This document shows, one piece after another, positions 26,271 through 34,864 of a DNA stretch of 64,000 bases (positions within the stretch are counted from its first letter, which is position 1; each line of letters opens with the position of its first letter). Below the pieces are notes generated by a model that was not told the DNA's origin, ran no database searches, and saw only the letters and a list, made by a program, of their open reading frames with translations. The DNA is from Bacteroidales bacterium (lineage in GTDB: Bacteria > Bacteroidota > Bacteroidia > Bacteroidales > Lentimicrobiaceae). The stretch lies in assembly GCA_016788045.1 (NCBI GenBank), contig JAEUTG010000020.1:62001-126000 (forward strand). Direction: 5' to 3'. The position numbers were made by a program, and so were the translations under genes.

Positions 26271-27497
26271 ATGGATGATCAGCAAAGGGATTTTATCATG
26301 TTTCCGTCGCATGCTGTGGGGCTGATGCCACAGGAAGAACGGCTCGGACTTCCCGGTAAATCATGCAAACTTAGTATTGGGATTCCCAGAGAGACCACCT
26401 CTCTGGAGAACCGTATTTCGCTGGTTCCCGAAGCGGTGAATCTGCTGATTGAAGCTGGTCACAAGGTACTGGTTGAAAACAATGCCGGAGCTGCTGCCCA
26501 TTTTTCAAACAACCAGTACAGCGATGCCGGGGCCGAAATCGCCTACGATACCTCAGTCGTTTTTCAGTCTGATGTGGTCATTAAGGTAGCCCCGGCCACC
26601 ACGGCAGAGATCGAAATGATGAAAGGGAAACAGGTATTGTTTTCTTCTCTCAATCTAGCTGGCTTAACAGACGTCTATTTCAGGCAGCTTTCGTCGAAAA
26701 GGGTAACCGCTTTTGCCTATGAGTACATGAAGGATCGTGATGGTAACTTTCCGGTTATCAGGGCGATGAGTGAAATTGCCGGCAATACATCCATCCTGAT
26801 TGCTGCGGAGTACCTGAGCCATCCTGATTACGGAAGGGGACTGATGTTTGGTGGGCTGAGCGGGATTTCACCCACGGAAGTCGTTATACTCGGAGCCGGC
26901 ACTGTTGGTGAATTTGCAGCCCGGGCAGCCATGGGAATGGGAGCCATGGTAAAGGTATTCGACAATTCGGTGTACAGGCTTCGCCGGCTTCAGAATAACC
27001 TGGGAACCCGCGTTTTTACCAGTGTGCTTCAACCCAAGCCCCTCACTGAGGCTTTGCGGACAGCCGATGTGGCCATCGGGGCAATCCGCTCGCAGGCTGG
27101 CCTGTCGCCGGTGTGTATTACCGAAAGCATGGTACAGCAGATGCGCGCAGGGGCCATCATCATTGATGTGAGCATCGACCAGGGTGGCTGTTTTGAAACC
27201 TCCATCATCACCGATCACAAAAACCCGGTTTTTGAGAAATTCGGGGTAACCCATTACTGTGTACCCAATATTGCGTCAAAGGTTCCGCGTACGGCATCCA
27301 GGGCGCTCAGCAACCTGCTGGCTCCCATTATCCTTAAAATAGGGGAAGAGGGCGGAATCAACAACATTCTGCGAACCGACAGCGGGGTGAGAAACGGGGT
27401 GTATCTCTACAACGGGATATCTACCAATCGCTACATCAGTGAATTTTTCCACCTGCCGCACAAGGATATTGAACTGCTGATTGCAGCATTCCACTGA
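26271..27497 (+). CDS. ald: Alanine dehydrogenase
   Basis: A 408-residue member of the alanine dehydrogenase/transhydrogenase family. The N-terminal substrate domain contains GIPRETTSLENRISLVPEAV (R and the E-R-R pattern), KVLVENNAGAAA and the catalytic-type region VLFSSLNLAGL; the NAD domain has VVILGAGTVGEFAARAAMGMGA and FDNSVYRLRRL. Predicted to interconvert alanine with pyruvate and ammonia using NAD. I chose the ATG at 26271 rather than the upstream GTG. It shares the porX-tsaE strand, with a TAAATTAG box in the 51-bp gap. Confidence 0.85.
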   Translation: MDDQQRDFIMFPSHAVGLMPQEERLGLPGKSCKLSIGIPRETTSLENRISLVPEAVNLLIEAGHKVLVENNAGAAAHFSNNQYSDAGAEIAYDTSVVFQSDVVIKVAPATTAEIEMMKGKQVLFSSLNLAGLTDVYFRQLSSKRVTAFAYEYMKDRDGNFPVIRAMSEIAGNTSILIAAEYLSHPDYGRGLMFGGLSGISPTEVVILGAGTVGEFAARAAMGMGAMVKVFDNSVYRLRRLQNNLGTRVFTSVLQPKPLTEALRTADVAIGAIRSQAGLSPVCITESMVQQMRAGAIIIDVSIDQGGCFETSIITDHKNPVFEKFGVTHYCVPNIASKVPRTASRALSNLLAPIILKIGEEGGINNILRTDSGVRNGVYLYNGISTNRYISEFFHLPHKDIELLIAAFH

Positions 27498-27534
27498 TCT
27501 TTTTTCAGCCGTCTTTCAAATTCCTCTTTCATTC

Positions 27535-28491
27535 ATGATCATCCAGCTTCGCAGCATGTTCCGGTTTCTTATACTGGCCATCTTCTGTTTGCCTTCGTGT
27601 TCAAAAGAGAAAGTTACGGAGGATGCTGCAGTTAGGATGCAGCACTTTGTCCGGAACATCGCTTCCTATGCCCGCAGCCTGGATAACTCCTTTATTATCA
27701 TTCCCCAAAACGGGGTTGAACTGGCATTTAACCAGGCCGAACCAACGGAAGGCATCAACTTGGAATACCTTGCTGCCATTGATGCCATCGGAACTGAAGA
27801 ATTGTTCTATAATGGCGGCTACAATCCCGATGCCTGGCGAACGGATATGCTCGATCAGCTGGTTTTGCATAAACCGGTACTGGTATCAGAGTATGTTACG
27901 GCACCGGAAAATGAGCAGCACGCTGTATCAGAGTGCAGTGCCCATGGCTTCCGCTGTTTCATCAGAACGGCCGGTAACTATAATTACGCAGAGATCCCGG
28001 AGCTTGACGGAGCAGGAAACAACAACGATATTCTTTCGGTGGGAATGGCTGAGAACTACCTTTACCTGATCAGTACTGCTTCTTTCAGCAATCCTGGTCA
28101 GATGCTTGACTCCATTGCGGCCACAGATTATGATCTGGTCATCATGGATCTGTTTTTTGATGACTATAAGCTGACTTCAGAGGATCTCCAGCGCATCAGA
28201 GTTAAGAAGAATGGCGGGAAAAGGCTGGTGATCGCATACATCAGCATTGGTTCGGCAGAGAGGTACCGGTATTACTGGAACTCATCCTGGAAACTGCATG
28301 AGCCGGATTGGATAAAGAAATCATACGATGGTTATCCCGATGAGTTCTGGGTTGAATTCTGGAATGATGAGTGGCAGAAAATAATCTACGGCAGCGATGA
28401 TTCCTATATCCGGAAAATCATTGATGCCGGATTCGACGGGGCTTATCTTGACAATGTGGAAGCCTGGTACTGGCTTTACCATTCAGACTAA
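27535..28491 (+). CDS. Lipoprotein with MJ1477/TM1410 (GH114-like) domain
   Basis: A 318-residue protein with a lipoprotein signal (FLILAIFCLPSC), predicted to be anchored in a membrane facing the periplasm or surface. The rest resembles the MJ1477/TM1410 putative glycosidase family (GH114, related to endo-alpha-1,4-polygalactosaminidase): DYDLVIMDLFFDD, RLVIAYISIGSAERYRYYW, and EFWVEFWNDEW then AGFDGAYLDNVEAWYWLY. Family members usually show GEAE in the third block; here it reads GSAE, a possible change near the active site. An alternative start at 27556 gives a shorter signal. Substrate and function are unproven. Confidence 0.7.
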   Translation: MIIQLRSMFRFLILAIFCLPSCSKEKVTEDAAVRMQHFVRNIASYARSLDNSFIIIPQNGVELAFNQAEPTEGINLEYLAAIDAIGTEELFYNGGYNPDAWRTDMLDQLVLHKPVLVSEYVTAPENEQHAVSECSAHGFRCFIRTAGNYNYAEIPELDGAGNNNDILSVGMAENYLYLISTASFSNPGQMLDSIAATDYDLVIMDLFFDDYKLTSEDLQRIRVKKNGGKRLVIAYISIGSAERYRYYWNSSWKLHEPDWIKKSYDGYPDEFWVEFWNDEWQKIIYGSDDSYIRKIIDAGFDGAYLDNVEAWYWLYHSD

Positions 28492-28504
28492 ACTATTTCA
28501 GAAA

Positions 28505-28535
28505 GAAAAAAAACACCGGCGGCCGGCCGGTGTTT
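28505..28535 (-). terminator. Intrinsic terminator of purB
   Basis: AAACACCGGC (28511-28520) pairs with GCCGGTGTTT (28526-28535) around a 5-nt loop, with an A-run at 28505-28513 reading as U-run on the minus strand, just after the purB stop codon. It may also act on the plus-strand gene ending at 28491. Confidence 0.8.
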
Positions 28536-28551
28536 GAAAAGTACCGGGTTT

Positions 28552-29904
28552 TCAGACAGAGAAGTGACCCGTATAATTGTGCGGGGTAAGTGCCCTGAGT
28601 TCTTTTTTAACTCCTTCGCTGACATTGAGTTTGTCGATGAAAGCCGCGATGGTTTCCCGGGTAACCCTGGCATTGGTGCGGGTTAGTTCTTTCAGTGCTT
28701 CATAAGGTTTGGGATAGCCTTCGCGTCTGAGTATCGTTTGAATGGCTTCTGATACCACCACCCAGTTGTTTTCAAGGTCGGCGGCGATTTTTTCTTCGTT
28801 CAGGATCAGTTTTGAAAAGCCTTTCAGAAGCGATTTGATGGCGATGACGGTATGGGCAGCCGGTACGCCGATATTGCGGGTAACCGTAGAATCGGTGAGG
28901 TCGCGCTGCAGTCTTGAAATGGGTAGTTTGGAAGATAAATGTTCGAAAAGGGCATTGGCAATGCCCAGATTACCTTCGGCATTTTCAAAATCAATGGGAT
29001 TCACCTTGTGCGGCATAGCCGATGACCCGATTTCTCCGGCTTTGATCTTCTGTTTGAAGTATTCCATCGAGATGTAAGCCCAGATGTCGCGGCTGAGATC
29101 GATCAGGATGTTATTGATCCGTTTGAAGGCATCGAAGAGGGCAGCAAGGTTGTCGTAATGTTCAATCTGGGTGGTTACCTTCTGGCGTTCCAGCTTCAGG
29201 TGGTCCCTGGTAAAGTTTTCGGCAAAGGCAATCCAGTCAACCTGAGGATAAGCTGCATAATGGGCATTCATGTTTCCGGTGGCACCACCGAATTTGGCTG
29301 TATATGGAACAGCTTTCAGCTGCTTGATCTGCTGTTTCAGCCTTTCAACGAACACATAGAGTTCTTTTCCAACGGTAGTCGGGGTGGCCGGCTGTCCGTG
29401 GGTATGGGCGAGCATGGGTACATTTTTCCATGCTTTGGCTTTTTCGGTAAGCTTTTTCAGAAAATCTTCCAGCACGGGCAGAATTACATCGTCAACCCCA
29501 AGGCGCAGGGCATAAGGACCAGCGGTGTTGTTGATGTCCTGAGAAGTAAGGCCAAAATGCAGAAATTCCTTGTATTTGCCCAGCCCCATCTTGTCGAATT
29601 TCTTCTTAAGGTAATACTCAACGGCCTTCACATCGTGGTTGGTGGTTGATTCTATTTCCTTGACTTCAGCGGCATCAGCAAAGGTAAAATCGCGGCAAAG
29701 GCCCCTTAAATTGTCGAAATCGGAGCGGGTGACGCCTTTTAACGGAGGAAGGGGAATTTCGCACAATGCGATAAAGTACTCAACCTCAACAAATACGCGG
29801 TAGTTAATCAGGGCTGCTTCAGAAAAAAAATAGGCCAGGCCCTCCACCTGCTTCCTGTACCTCCCGTCAATGGGTGATATCGCATTCAGTACTGTAAGTT
29901 CCAT
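28552..29904 (-). CDS. purB: Adenylosuccinate lyase
   Basis: A 450-residue cytosolic enzyme that releases fumarate from SAICAR and adenylosuccinate in purine synthesis. Seen: ISPIDGRYRKQVEGL at the N-terminus, FLHFGLTSQDINNTA, LAHTHGQPATPTTVGKE and the fumarase/lyase signature GSSAMPHKVNPIDFENAEG with its mobile serine loop. Length and order of motifs fit the E. coli-type PurB. Monocistronic, with a TACTTTTG box upstream and a terminator downstream. Confidence 0.95.
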   Translation of the reverse strand: MELTVLNAISPIDGRYRKQVEGLAYFFSEAALINYRVFVEVEYFIALCEIPLPPLKGVTRSDFDNLRGLCRDFTFADAAEVKEIESTTNHDVKAVEYYLKKKFDKMGLGKYKEFLHFGLTSQDINNTAGPYALRLGVDDVILPVLEDFLKKLTEKAKAWKNVPMLAHTHGQPATPTTVGKELYVFVERLKQQIKQLKAVPYTAKFGGATGNMNAHYAAYPQVDWIAFAENFTRDHLKLERQKVTTQIEHYDNLAALFDAFKRINNILIDLSRDIWAYISMEYFKQKIKAGEIGSSAMPHKVNPIDFENAEGNLGIANALFEHLSSKLPISRLQRDLTDSTVTRNIGVPAAHTVIAIKSLLKGFSKLILNEEKIAADLENNWVVVSEAIQTILRREGYPKPYEALKELTRTNARVTRETIAAFIDKLNVSEGVKKELRALTPHNYTGHFSV

Positions 29905-29927
29905 ATCAAAACCGATTTACCAACGCT

Positions 29928-29935
29928 CAAAAGTA
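29928..29935 (-). promoter_or_regulatory. Candidate -7 promoter element of purB
   Basis: TACTTTTG on the minus strand matches TAnnTTTG and lies 23 bp before the purB start. An ATTG about 21 nt upstream is a weak -33 candidate. Confidence 0.45.
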
Positions 29936-30037
29936 AACAAGCAATTGAAATGATTGCAATGTTTTTTGCATTTTTTTAACAAAACCACGCGATTGCATAA
30001 GTATATGGTTCAGAATCAAAAATCCACAGGCACAGAT

Positions 30038-30493
30038 TTAAAGGTTGTGGCTGTTTTCATTAATCTGTCTGTTGATGGAATCAGCCAGTTTTGGTGCTTC
30101 AGCACTGCCGATGCGAACTTTGCGGTTGCTGTCACGAAACGAAAGTTCAACGGCATCAAAACCACTTACATTGTAAATCGTTGTATTCAGGCTGTAATGA
30201 ATGCCCCAGCCGTGCATCACGGAGTTTCTAACTGCTTCGGCTTTCGCTAATTTACTGATCTTCCACTTTCTGCGGATCACACCTACGCCGAAAATTATGC
30301 TTACATGCTCTCTGTCAACCTTCACCGTTAGCTGATAGAAAAGCAATGCGGGAATCAGCAGCCCCGGAATCATCAGCAATGTGATCTGCCGGCCAGGGTC
30401 CGGCATTTTCGTAAAGAGGGCAAGCCCTGTTACAAACAATACTGCAACCACCATGGCTAAAATGATCACCCATCCGGTTTGTCTGGTTTCCAT
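30038..30493 (-). CDS. Membrane protein with bacterial PH-like domain
   Basis: A 151-residue protein: two N-terminal membrane helices (about residues 8-28 and 36-56), then a predicted cytosolic PH-like domain (VKVDREHVSIIFGVGVIRRKWKISKLAKAEAV and FDAVELSFRDSNRKVRIGS are typical strand pairs). Proteins of this shape are common in bacteria without assigned function and may act at the membrane. It lies 65 bp downstream of the LUD gene on the same strand and may be cotranscribed with it. Confidence 0.6.
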   Translation of the reverse strand: METRQTGWVIILAMVVAVLFVTGLALFTKMPDPGRQITLLMIPGLLIPALLFYQLTVKVDREHVSIIFGVGVIRRKWKISKLAKAEAVRNSVMHGWGIHYSLNTTIYNVSGFDAVELSFRDSNRKVRIGSAEAPKLADSINRQINENSHNL

Positions 30494-30558
30494 ACCTGTT
30501 TCGCTTTTTTTTGATTCTGTTTCCTTTTACCTTTCCGCAATCTTTCAGGCGGTGTGCT

Positions 30559-31200
30559 TCACATACCCAGGTTTTCTCCGACGATGATCACATCGGTAGG
30601 GGTGTGGGCCGGTCGTTTGCGGATGATGGTATAGGCGCGGCACCCGCGGTTTTCTGCGCTGCAGTTGTGGCAAACGGCATCTTCGGTACAGGGTGTTCCC
30701 CTGTTAAGCCGCTTCATGTTCATAGGCCCGGCAACCAGACCCAGCCTGTCGAAGGCTGCTTCTTCATCTTTCACGATTTTGTTGATTCCTGCAACAACAA
30801 TCACTTTCTGAGGCCCGAAGATCATGGCTGCAACCCGGTTTCCGTATCCGTCCACATTCACCAGAATGCCGTCGGCAGTGATGGCATTGGTGCTGCTGAT
30901 GAAGAGATCGCTGGTCAGCTCCCGGCGCATGACTTCGAGTTTCTGGCTGTCGGTAAGTCCCTCGGCACCGTGGTCAATCAGTATGGCACCTTTTTCAGCC
31001 GCTTTCTGCCTGATCTGCAGGTACCTGATGGTCATTGACCCACCGAAGGCAACCTGCATCCCCGGTGTGACCTGTTCTAGGATATAAGCCGCAGCCTCTG
31101 CAGATGTGCCGAAGTACATCCCGTTGAAAAAATTCCGGCAAAGTTTGCGTACAACCTTCTCTGCCAATGTCTTGTTATGCCAGTCGTGAAATTCTGTCAT
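30559..31200 (-). CDS. LUD-domain protein (LutB/LutC-related)
   Basis: A 213-residue single LUD-domain protein (formerly DUF162/DUF1121): AFGGSMTIRYL, LTSDLFISSTNAITADG, LVNVDGYGNRVAAMIFGPQKVIVVAGINKIV are diagnostic blocks. The C-terminus has four closely spaced cysteines (PCTEDAVCHNCSAENRGC), possibly a metal or Fe-S site. LutA/B/C proteins serve L-lactate oxidation, but stand-alone LUD proteins have uncertain roles. A LutA-like protein is encoded at 41.3 kb, not adjacent. I chose the ATG at 31200, which fits the short leader behind a canonical promoter. Confidence 0.8.
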   Translation of the reverse strand: MTEFHDWHNKTLAEKVVRKLCRNFFNGMYFGTSAEAAAYILEQVTPGMQVAFGGSMTIRYLQIRQKAAEKGAILIDHGAEGLTDSQKLEVMRRELTSDLFISSTNAITADGILVNVDGYGNRVAAMIFGPQKVIVVAGINKIVKDEEAAFDRLGLVAGPMNMKRLNRGTPCTEDAVCHNCSAENRGCRAYTIIRKRPAHTPTDVIIVGENLGM

Positions 31201-31221
31201 TTTAATTGCTTTAAACACCCG

Positions 31222-31252
31222 CAAAGATAGTTCTCAGGATTCCGGAAACAAA
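31222..31252 (-). promoter_or_regulatory. Promoter of the LUD gene, TTTG-N19-TATCTTTG
   Basis: On the minus strand TTTG (31249-31252) stands exactly 19 nt before TATCTTTG (31222-31229), which is 21 bp before the LUD start. The -33 box overlaps the terminator of the upstream 63-aa gene, so the two signals are packed together. Confidence 0.65.
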
Positions 31253-31279
31253 AAAGCCTGCATTTTTGCAGGCTTTTTT
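31250..31279. terminator. Intrinsic terminator after the 63-aa gene
   Basis: The stem is AAAAAGCCTGCA (31251-31262) with TGCAGGCTTTTT (31267-31278) around a 4-nt T loop, with T-runs usable on both strands. It lies directly downstream of the minus-strand small gene at 31289-31480, supporting that this gene is a real transcription unit. Confidence 0.8.
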
Positions 31280-31288
31280 GTTGTTGTA

Positions 31289-31480
31289 CTATCGCAGCAC
31301 ACTTTTAAACACTTCACGGATGATGTCTCCGTATTTATCATTGTAGCTTACCATACACCATACCTGCAGCATAATAATCTCCTCGCGCTTCAGAAAACGG
31401 ATGGCTTTGTTCAGCTCCTTGCGAAACAAGTCTTTGCTGAAACTTACTTTCTGCAGAATCGTCTTTGAATATTCCAGCAT
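31289..31480 (-). CDS. Conserved small protein of Bacteroidota, 63 aa
   Basis: A 63-residue cytosolic protein (starts MLEYSKTILQKVSFSKDLF, then KELNKAIRFLKREE and GDIIREVFKSVLR). I recognise this pattern from small uncharacterised proteins that recur in Bacteroidota genomes, so it is likely a real gene despite its size; helix-rich with a basic centre. It has its own terminator and no obvious operon partner. The function is unknown. Confidence 0.7.
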   Translation of the reverse strand: MLEYSKTILQKVSFSKDLFRKELNKAIRFLKREEIIMLQVWCMVSYNDKYGDIIREVFKSVLR

Positions 31481-31606
31481 GTTCCGTTGGTTTTAGGTTC
31501 GACAATAGTTTATCGCAATCGATTGAAAAGGTAACGGAAATTCAGACTGGTTTGTTATTCTGAACAGCGATTTTAACATTTTTTTAAGTTCTGAACCTGG
31601 CAAATT

Positions 31607-32464
31607 TTACTTGGCGTCTGTAACAGTTGTACTGGTATAATTCACCGGATATGTCGTGAAGTAGCCGATGGCACCCCCACTGATATTCCCCTGTACATTG
31701 GCAGGCGGACCACTGAACAGCGGGGTCTGGAAACCCGACTGTATCTGCAGCTCGGTTACGAACCTGAAAAAGGTTTCAGAGATTCTTGAGCTTTGTATGG
31801 TGAGCTGGTCTCCGGGAGCCACTTTTTCTGCTTCAAATGCCTGGTTCAGATATCCGACGCCAATACCGTTGGTATAATTGCCATTGTAGAACCTGTCGTC
31901 GGTGATCAAAACCTTATTCAGGCTATCGGTGAGCATGGTATTGTTTTTTAATACCTTAAACTGGTAGTAATCGGTGGTTAAGGGATCAAGCACATAGCAT
32001 TTGATTTCATAAAACCCTTCAGTACCCCAATCCTCATGGTATACAGCCCTGATTGAATCGAGGGGGGCAGGCAGGTTCATGGTGGATTCGGCCGTATAGG
32101 TGTCTTCACCGTTCAGGGGGCTGTTGAGCCTTATGCCAAGCTTGTATGTACGTCCCGGTATTCCGAAGTAATCAGCCGGTGTCTGGTATCTGCCAGGGCT
32201 GGTTTCGCTCAGGGTGATCGTTGATTCACCATCGTTTAAAGTTACCACCGCATTTGTTACACCCGGAGCCGGTTCTTCGTAATAATAGCTGGTGGTGGTA
32301 TTCAGGCTGATGGTATGAGCCATGGTGTCGGTGGTGATTGCCCCTTCCACCACCAGGCGCGTGTAGCTTTCGTCGAGTTCAATGTCGATTTTTTCGGTGC
32401 AGGAGGCCAGGAAAAGGGTCAGTAAGAAGAGACCCATACCGTATTTTATATATTTGAAATTCAT
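31607..32464 (-). CDS. DUF4249 lipoprotein
   Basis: A 285-residue surface or periplasmic lipoprotein: signal with lipobox FLASC (about residues 18-22), then the DUF4249 pattern RLVVEGAITTDTMAHTISLNTT (read in parts), VVTLNDGESTITLSE, GRTYKLGIRL. The DUF4249 family is Bacteroidota-specific and usually encoded next to a TonB-dependent receptor, as here (11 bp after it). It probably assists in ligand capture or complex formation at the outer membrane. It is the last gene of a three-gene operon. Substrate unknown. Confidence 0.85.
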   Translation of the reverse strand: MNFKYIKYGMGLFLLTLFLASCTEKIDIELDESYTRLVVEGAITTDTMAHTISLNTTTSYYYEEPAPGVTNAVVTLNDGESTITLSETSPGRYQTPADYFGIPGRTYKLGIRLNSPLNGEDTYTAESTMNLPAPLDSIRAVYHEDWGTEGFYEIKCYVLDPLTTDYYQFKVLKNNTMLTDSLNKVLITDDRFYNGNYTNGIGVGYLNQAFEAEKVAPGDQLTIQSSRISETFFRFVTELQIQSGFQTPLFSGPPANVQGNISGGAIGYFTTYPVNYTSTTVTDAK

Positions 32465-32475
32465 CGTTTTATGTT

Positions 32476-34836
32476 TTAGAATTTGAAGTTATAGGTGATT
32501 GCCGGGATGATGCTGAACAGGTAGGTTTTCACGGCATAGGTTCGCATGGGGTTGTCGACATCCTGTTCAAAGTTGATCGACCATGCGTTTTTGCGGGCAT
32601 ACGCATTGTAAACCGAGAAATTCCATTCGCCCTGCCATCTGCGGTTTTCTTTTATTTTTGATTTCAGGGTAAATGCAAGGTCGAGGCGGTGGTAGTCGGG
32701 CAGACGATAGGCATTGCGATCACTGTAAATCGGCAATATCACATTTCCAACCACAGCCCGGCCGGTAGGGAAAGTAACCGGTGCTCCTGTCGCATAAACC
32801 CAGTTGGCCGAAATGAGCATCCTTTCACTTAGTTCGTAATTAAGCACAATGGAAATGTTGTGCGGCTTATCATAAGGTGCCCTGTATGATTTTCCGTTGT
32901 TGATTTCTGCAACCTTGCGGGTGGTCGACGACAAGGTGTAGCTGACCCACCCGTTGAGCTTTCCATCATTTTTCCTGACCAGCAGTTCGAGCCCGTAGGC
33001 GGTTCCTTTACCCGTTCTGAGTTCACCTTCCAGCTCGGGATTCAGCAACAATTCTGCATTGTCTTTGAAATCAATCACATCGGTCATCGATTTGTAATAG
33101 ACCTCAGCCGAGGCTTCAAGCAGGTTGTCTTTGAAATTTCTGAAGTATCCGATGGCAAACTGGTTGGCTTTCTGGGGTTTGACATTCTGGCTGCTCGGAA
33201 ACCAAAGGTCAAGCGGTGTGCCGGCGGTTGAATTCTGGGCCAGGTGGATATATTGGGTCGTGGCTGAGTAACTGGCTTTGACCGAGGCACTTTTTGAAAT
33301 CACATAGTTAATTCCCAGTCTCGGTTCCAGTGAGGTGTAGGTGTTCAGTACCTTGCTTCGGCTTACCACCACCGAATCAATCACCTCGTAGTTCTCGTTG
33401 TAGTTGTAGATGGTTCCCGGTCCGATGTTCTGAAATGCCGAGAACCGCAGTCCGTATTTAACCATCAGCTTTTGTGTAACCTGCTGTTCGTTACTGGCAT
33501 AGACTCCATATTCCATAGCATAGTTACGCGGAAGTTTGTACTCGGTAAACAGACTCTCACTGCCTGTCCCTTTGGCGTTGCCCGGATCGAAAGTGTGAAA
33601 GGTAGCTATAGCCCCCACCCTCACGGTATTGCCCGGTGTGGCATACCAGGTGAAGTCAGCCTTGGCACTCTGGTTCTGAAGTCTGGATTTCCAGATAAAG
33701 GAATTGGCATTGCCTTCCGGGGTGCCGAGACGGTAATCGTAGCTGCTTTGTATGATTGTGAAATTTGAGAAAAGCCTTTGCGAAAACAGGTGGTTCCAGC
33801 GGAATGTCCCCGTCTGGTTACCCAGGCTCATGCGGGCAAAATCGTTGCTGAAGACATCGCGGCCGAAATATCCCGAAAGGAATATACGATTGCGGTCGTC
33901 GATGCGGTGGTTGATTTTGGCATTCAGGTCATAGAAGTAGAGAATATTGTCGCGTATGTCCTTGTTTTTGGCAAAGGGCAGAAAAATATCAACATAGGTG
34001 CGTCTGCCGGCAACCAGAAAAGCGGTTCTGTCTTTTTCGAGCGGGCCTTCAATGGTGAGCCTGCTTGAAATGGTTCCGATACCGCCGGTGGCACTCAGTT
34101 TTTTCTGGTTCCCGTCTTTCATCCGGATGTCGAGCAGCGAAGAGAGCCTTCCCCCGCTGGACGCCGGGATGTCGCCTTTGTAAAGCGTTACATCCTTGAT
34201 GGCATCGTTGTTGAAAACCGAGAAGAACCCGAGCAGGTGTGAAGCGTTGTAAACTATGGCTTCGTCCAGCAGGATCAGGTTCTGGTCAGGGGCACCACCC
34301 CGCACGCTGAATCCTGAAGAGCCTTCAGAGGTTGACTGAACCCCCGGCAACATCTGAATGGCCTTGATGATATCCACCTCGCCCATCAGGGCAGGAATGC
34401 GGTTGATGGTTTTAATATCCATTTTAACCACACTCATCTCCGGTTTTCGGATGTTTTCGCCAGCCTTTTCACCTGTGATTACCACCTCCTTCAGTTGCTG
34501 TTCACGGGAGATAAGTTCCAGATTGATGGTGGTATTTTCCTTCAGATCAATTATTTTTTCAACAGAAGTATATCCTATGTATGAATACAGAAGAGAATAC
34601 CTTCCCACGGGCAGACTGATTGAATAGAATCCATAAACATTGGTGGTGGTTCCGGTTTTTATTTCCCGGATATAAATGGTAGCGCCGATCAGCTCTTCCC
34701 CGGTCTTCTGGTCGCGGATATTACCGCTGATGCTGAACCTTTTGATTCCCGAATCATCAGGTTCAGCGGATACCGGAATTGATAACAGACTCATATTGAG
34801 TAGTAATAGCAGAAAGCTTAGAAAAATCGTTTTCAT
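32476..34836 (-). CDS. TonB-dependent outer membrane receptor
   Basis: A 786-residue receptor: signal peptide, an N-terminal carboxypeptidase-regulatory-like domain (FSISGNIRDQKTGEELIGATIYI, about 30-115), the plug domain (IPALMGEVDIIKAIQMLPGVQ and GFSVRGGAPDQNLILLDEAIVYN, about 135-240) and a 22-strand barrel to an aromatic C-terminus (ITYNFKF). It transports an unknown ligand across the outer membrane using TonB energy. It is not SusC-type by length (these are near 1000 aa). Its operon partners are the beta-barrel protein upstream and the DUF4249 lipoprotein downstream, a common Bacteroidota set. Confidence 0.9.
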   Translation of the reverse strand: MKTIFLSFLLLLLNMSLLSIPVSAEPDDSGIKRFSISGNIRDQKTGEELIGATIYIREIKTGTTTNVYGFYSISLPVGRYSLLYSYIGYTSVEKIIDLKENTTINLELISREQQLKEVVITGEKAGENIRKPEMSVVKMDIKTINRIPALMGEVDIIKAIQMLPGVQSTSEGSSGFSVRGGAPDQNLILLDEAIVYNASHLLGFFSVFNNDAIKDVTLYKGDIPASSGGRLSSLLDIRMKDGNQKKLSATGGIGTISSRLTIEGPLEKDRTAFLVAGRRTYVDIFLPFAKNKDIRDNILYFYDLNAKINHRIDDRNRIFLSGYFGRDVFSNDFARMSLGNQTGTFRWNHLFSQRLFSNFTIIQSSYDYRLGTPEGNANSFIWKSRLQNQSAKADFTWYATPGNTVRVGAIATFHTFDPGNAKGTGSESLFTEYKLPRNYAMEYGVYASNEQQVTQKLMVKYGLRFSAFQNIGPGTIYNYNENYEVIDSVVVSRSKVLNTYTSLEPRLGINYVISKSASVKASYSATTQYIHLAQNSTAGTPLDLWFPSSQNVKPQKANQFAIGYFRNFKDNLLEASAEVYYKSMTDVIDFKDNAELLLNPELEGELRTGKGTAYGLELLVRKNDGKLNGWVSYTLSSTTRKVAEINNGKSYRAPYDKPHNISIVLNYELSERMLISANWVYATGAPVTFPTGRAVVGNVILPIYSDRNAYRLPDYHRLDLAFTLKSKIKENRRWQGEWNFSVYNAYARKNAWSINFEQDVDNPMRTYAVKTYLFSIIPAITYNFKF

Positions 34837-34864
34837 CTTGATTGGTCTGAATATGTTTTAATAT

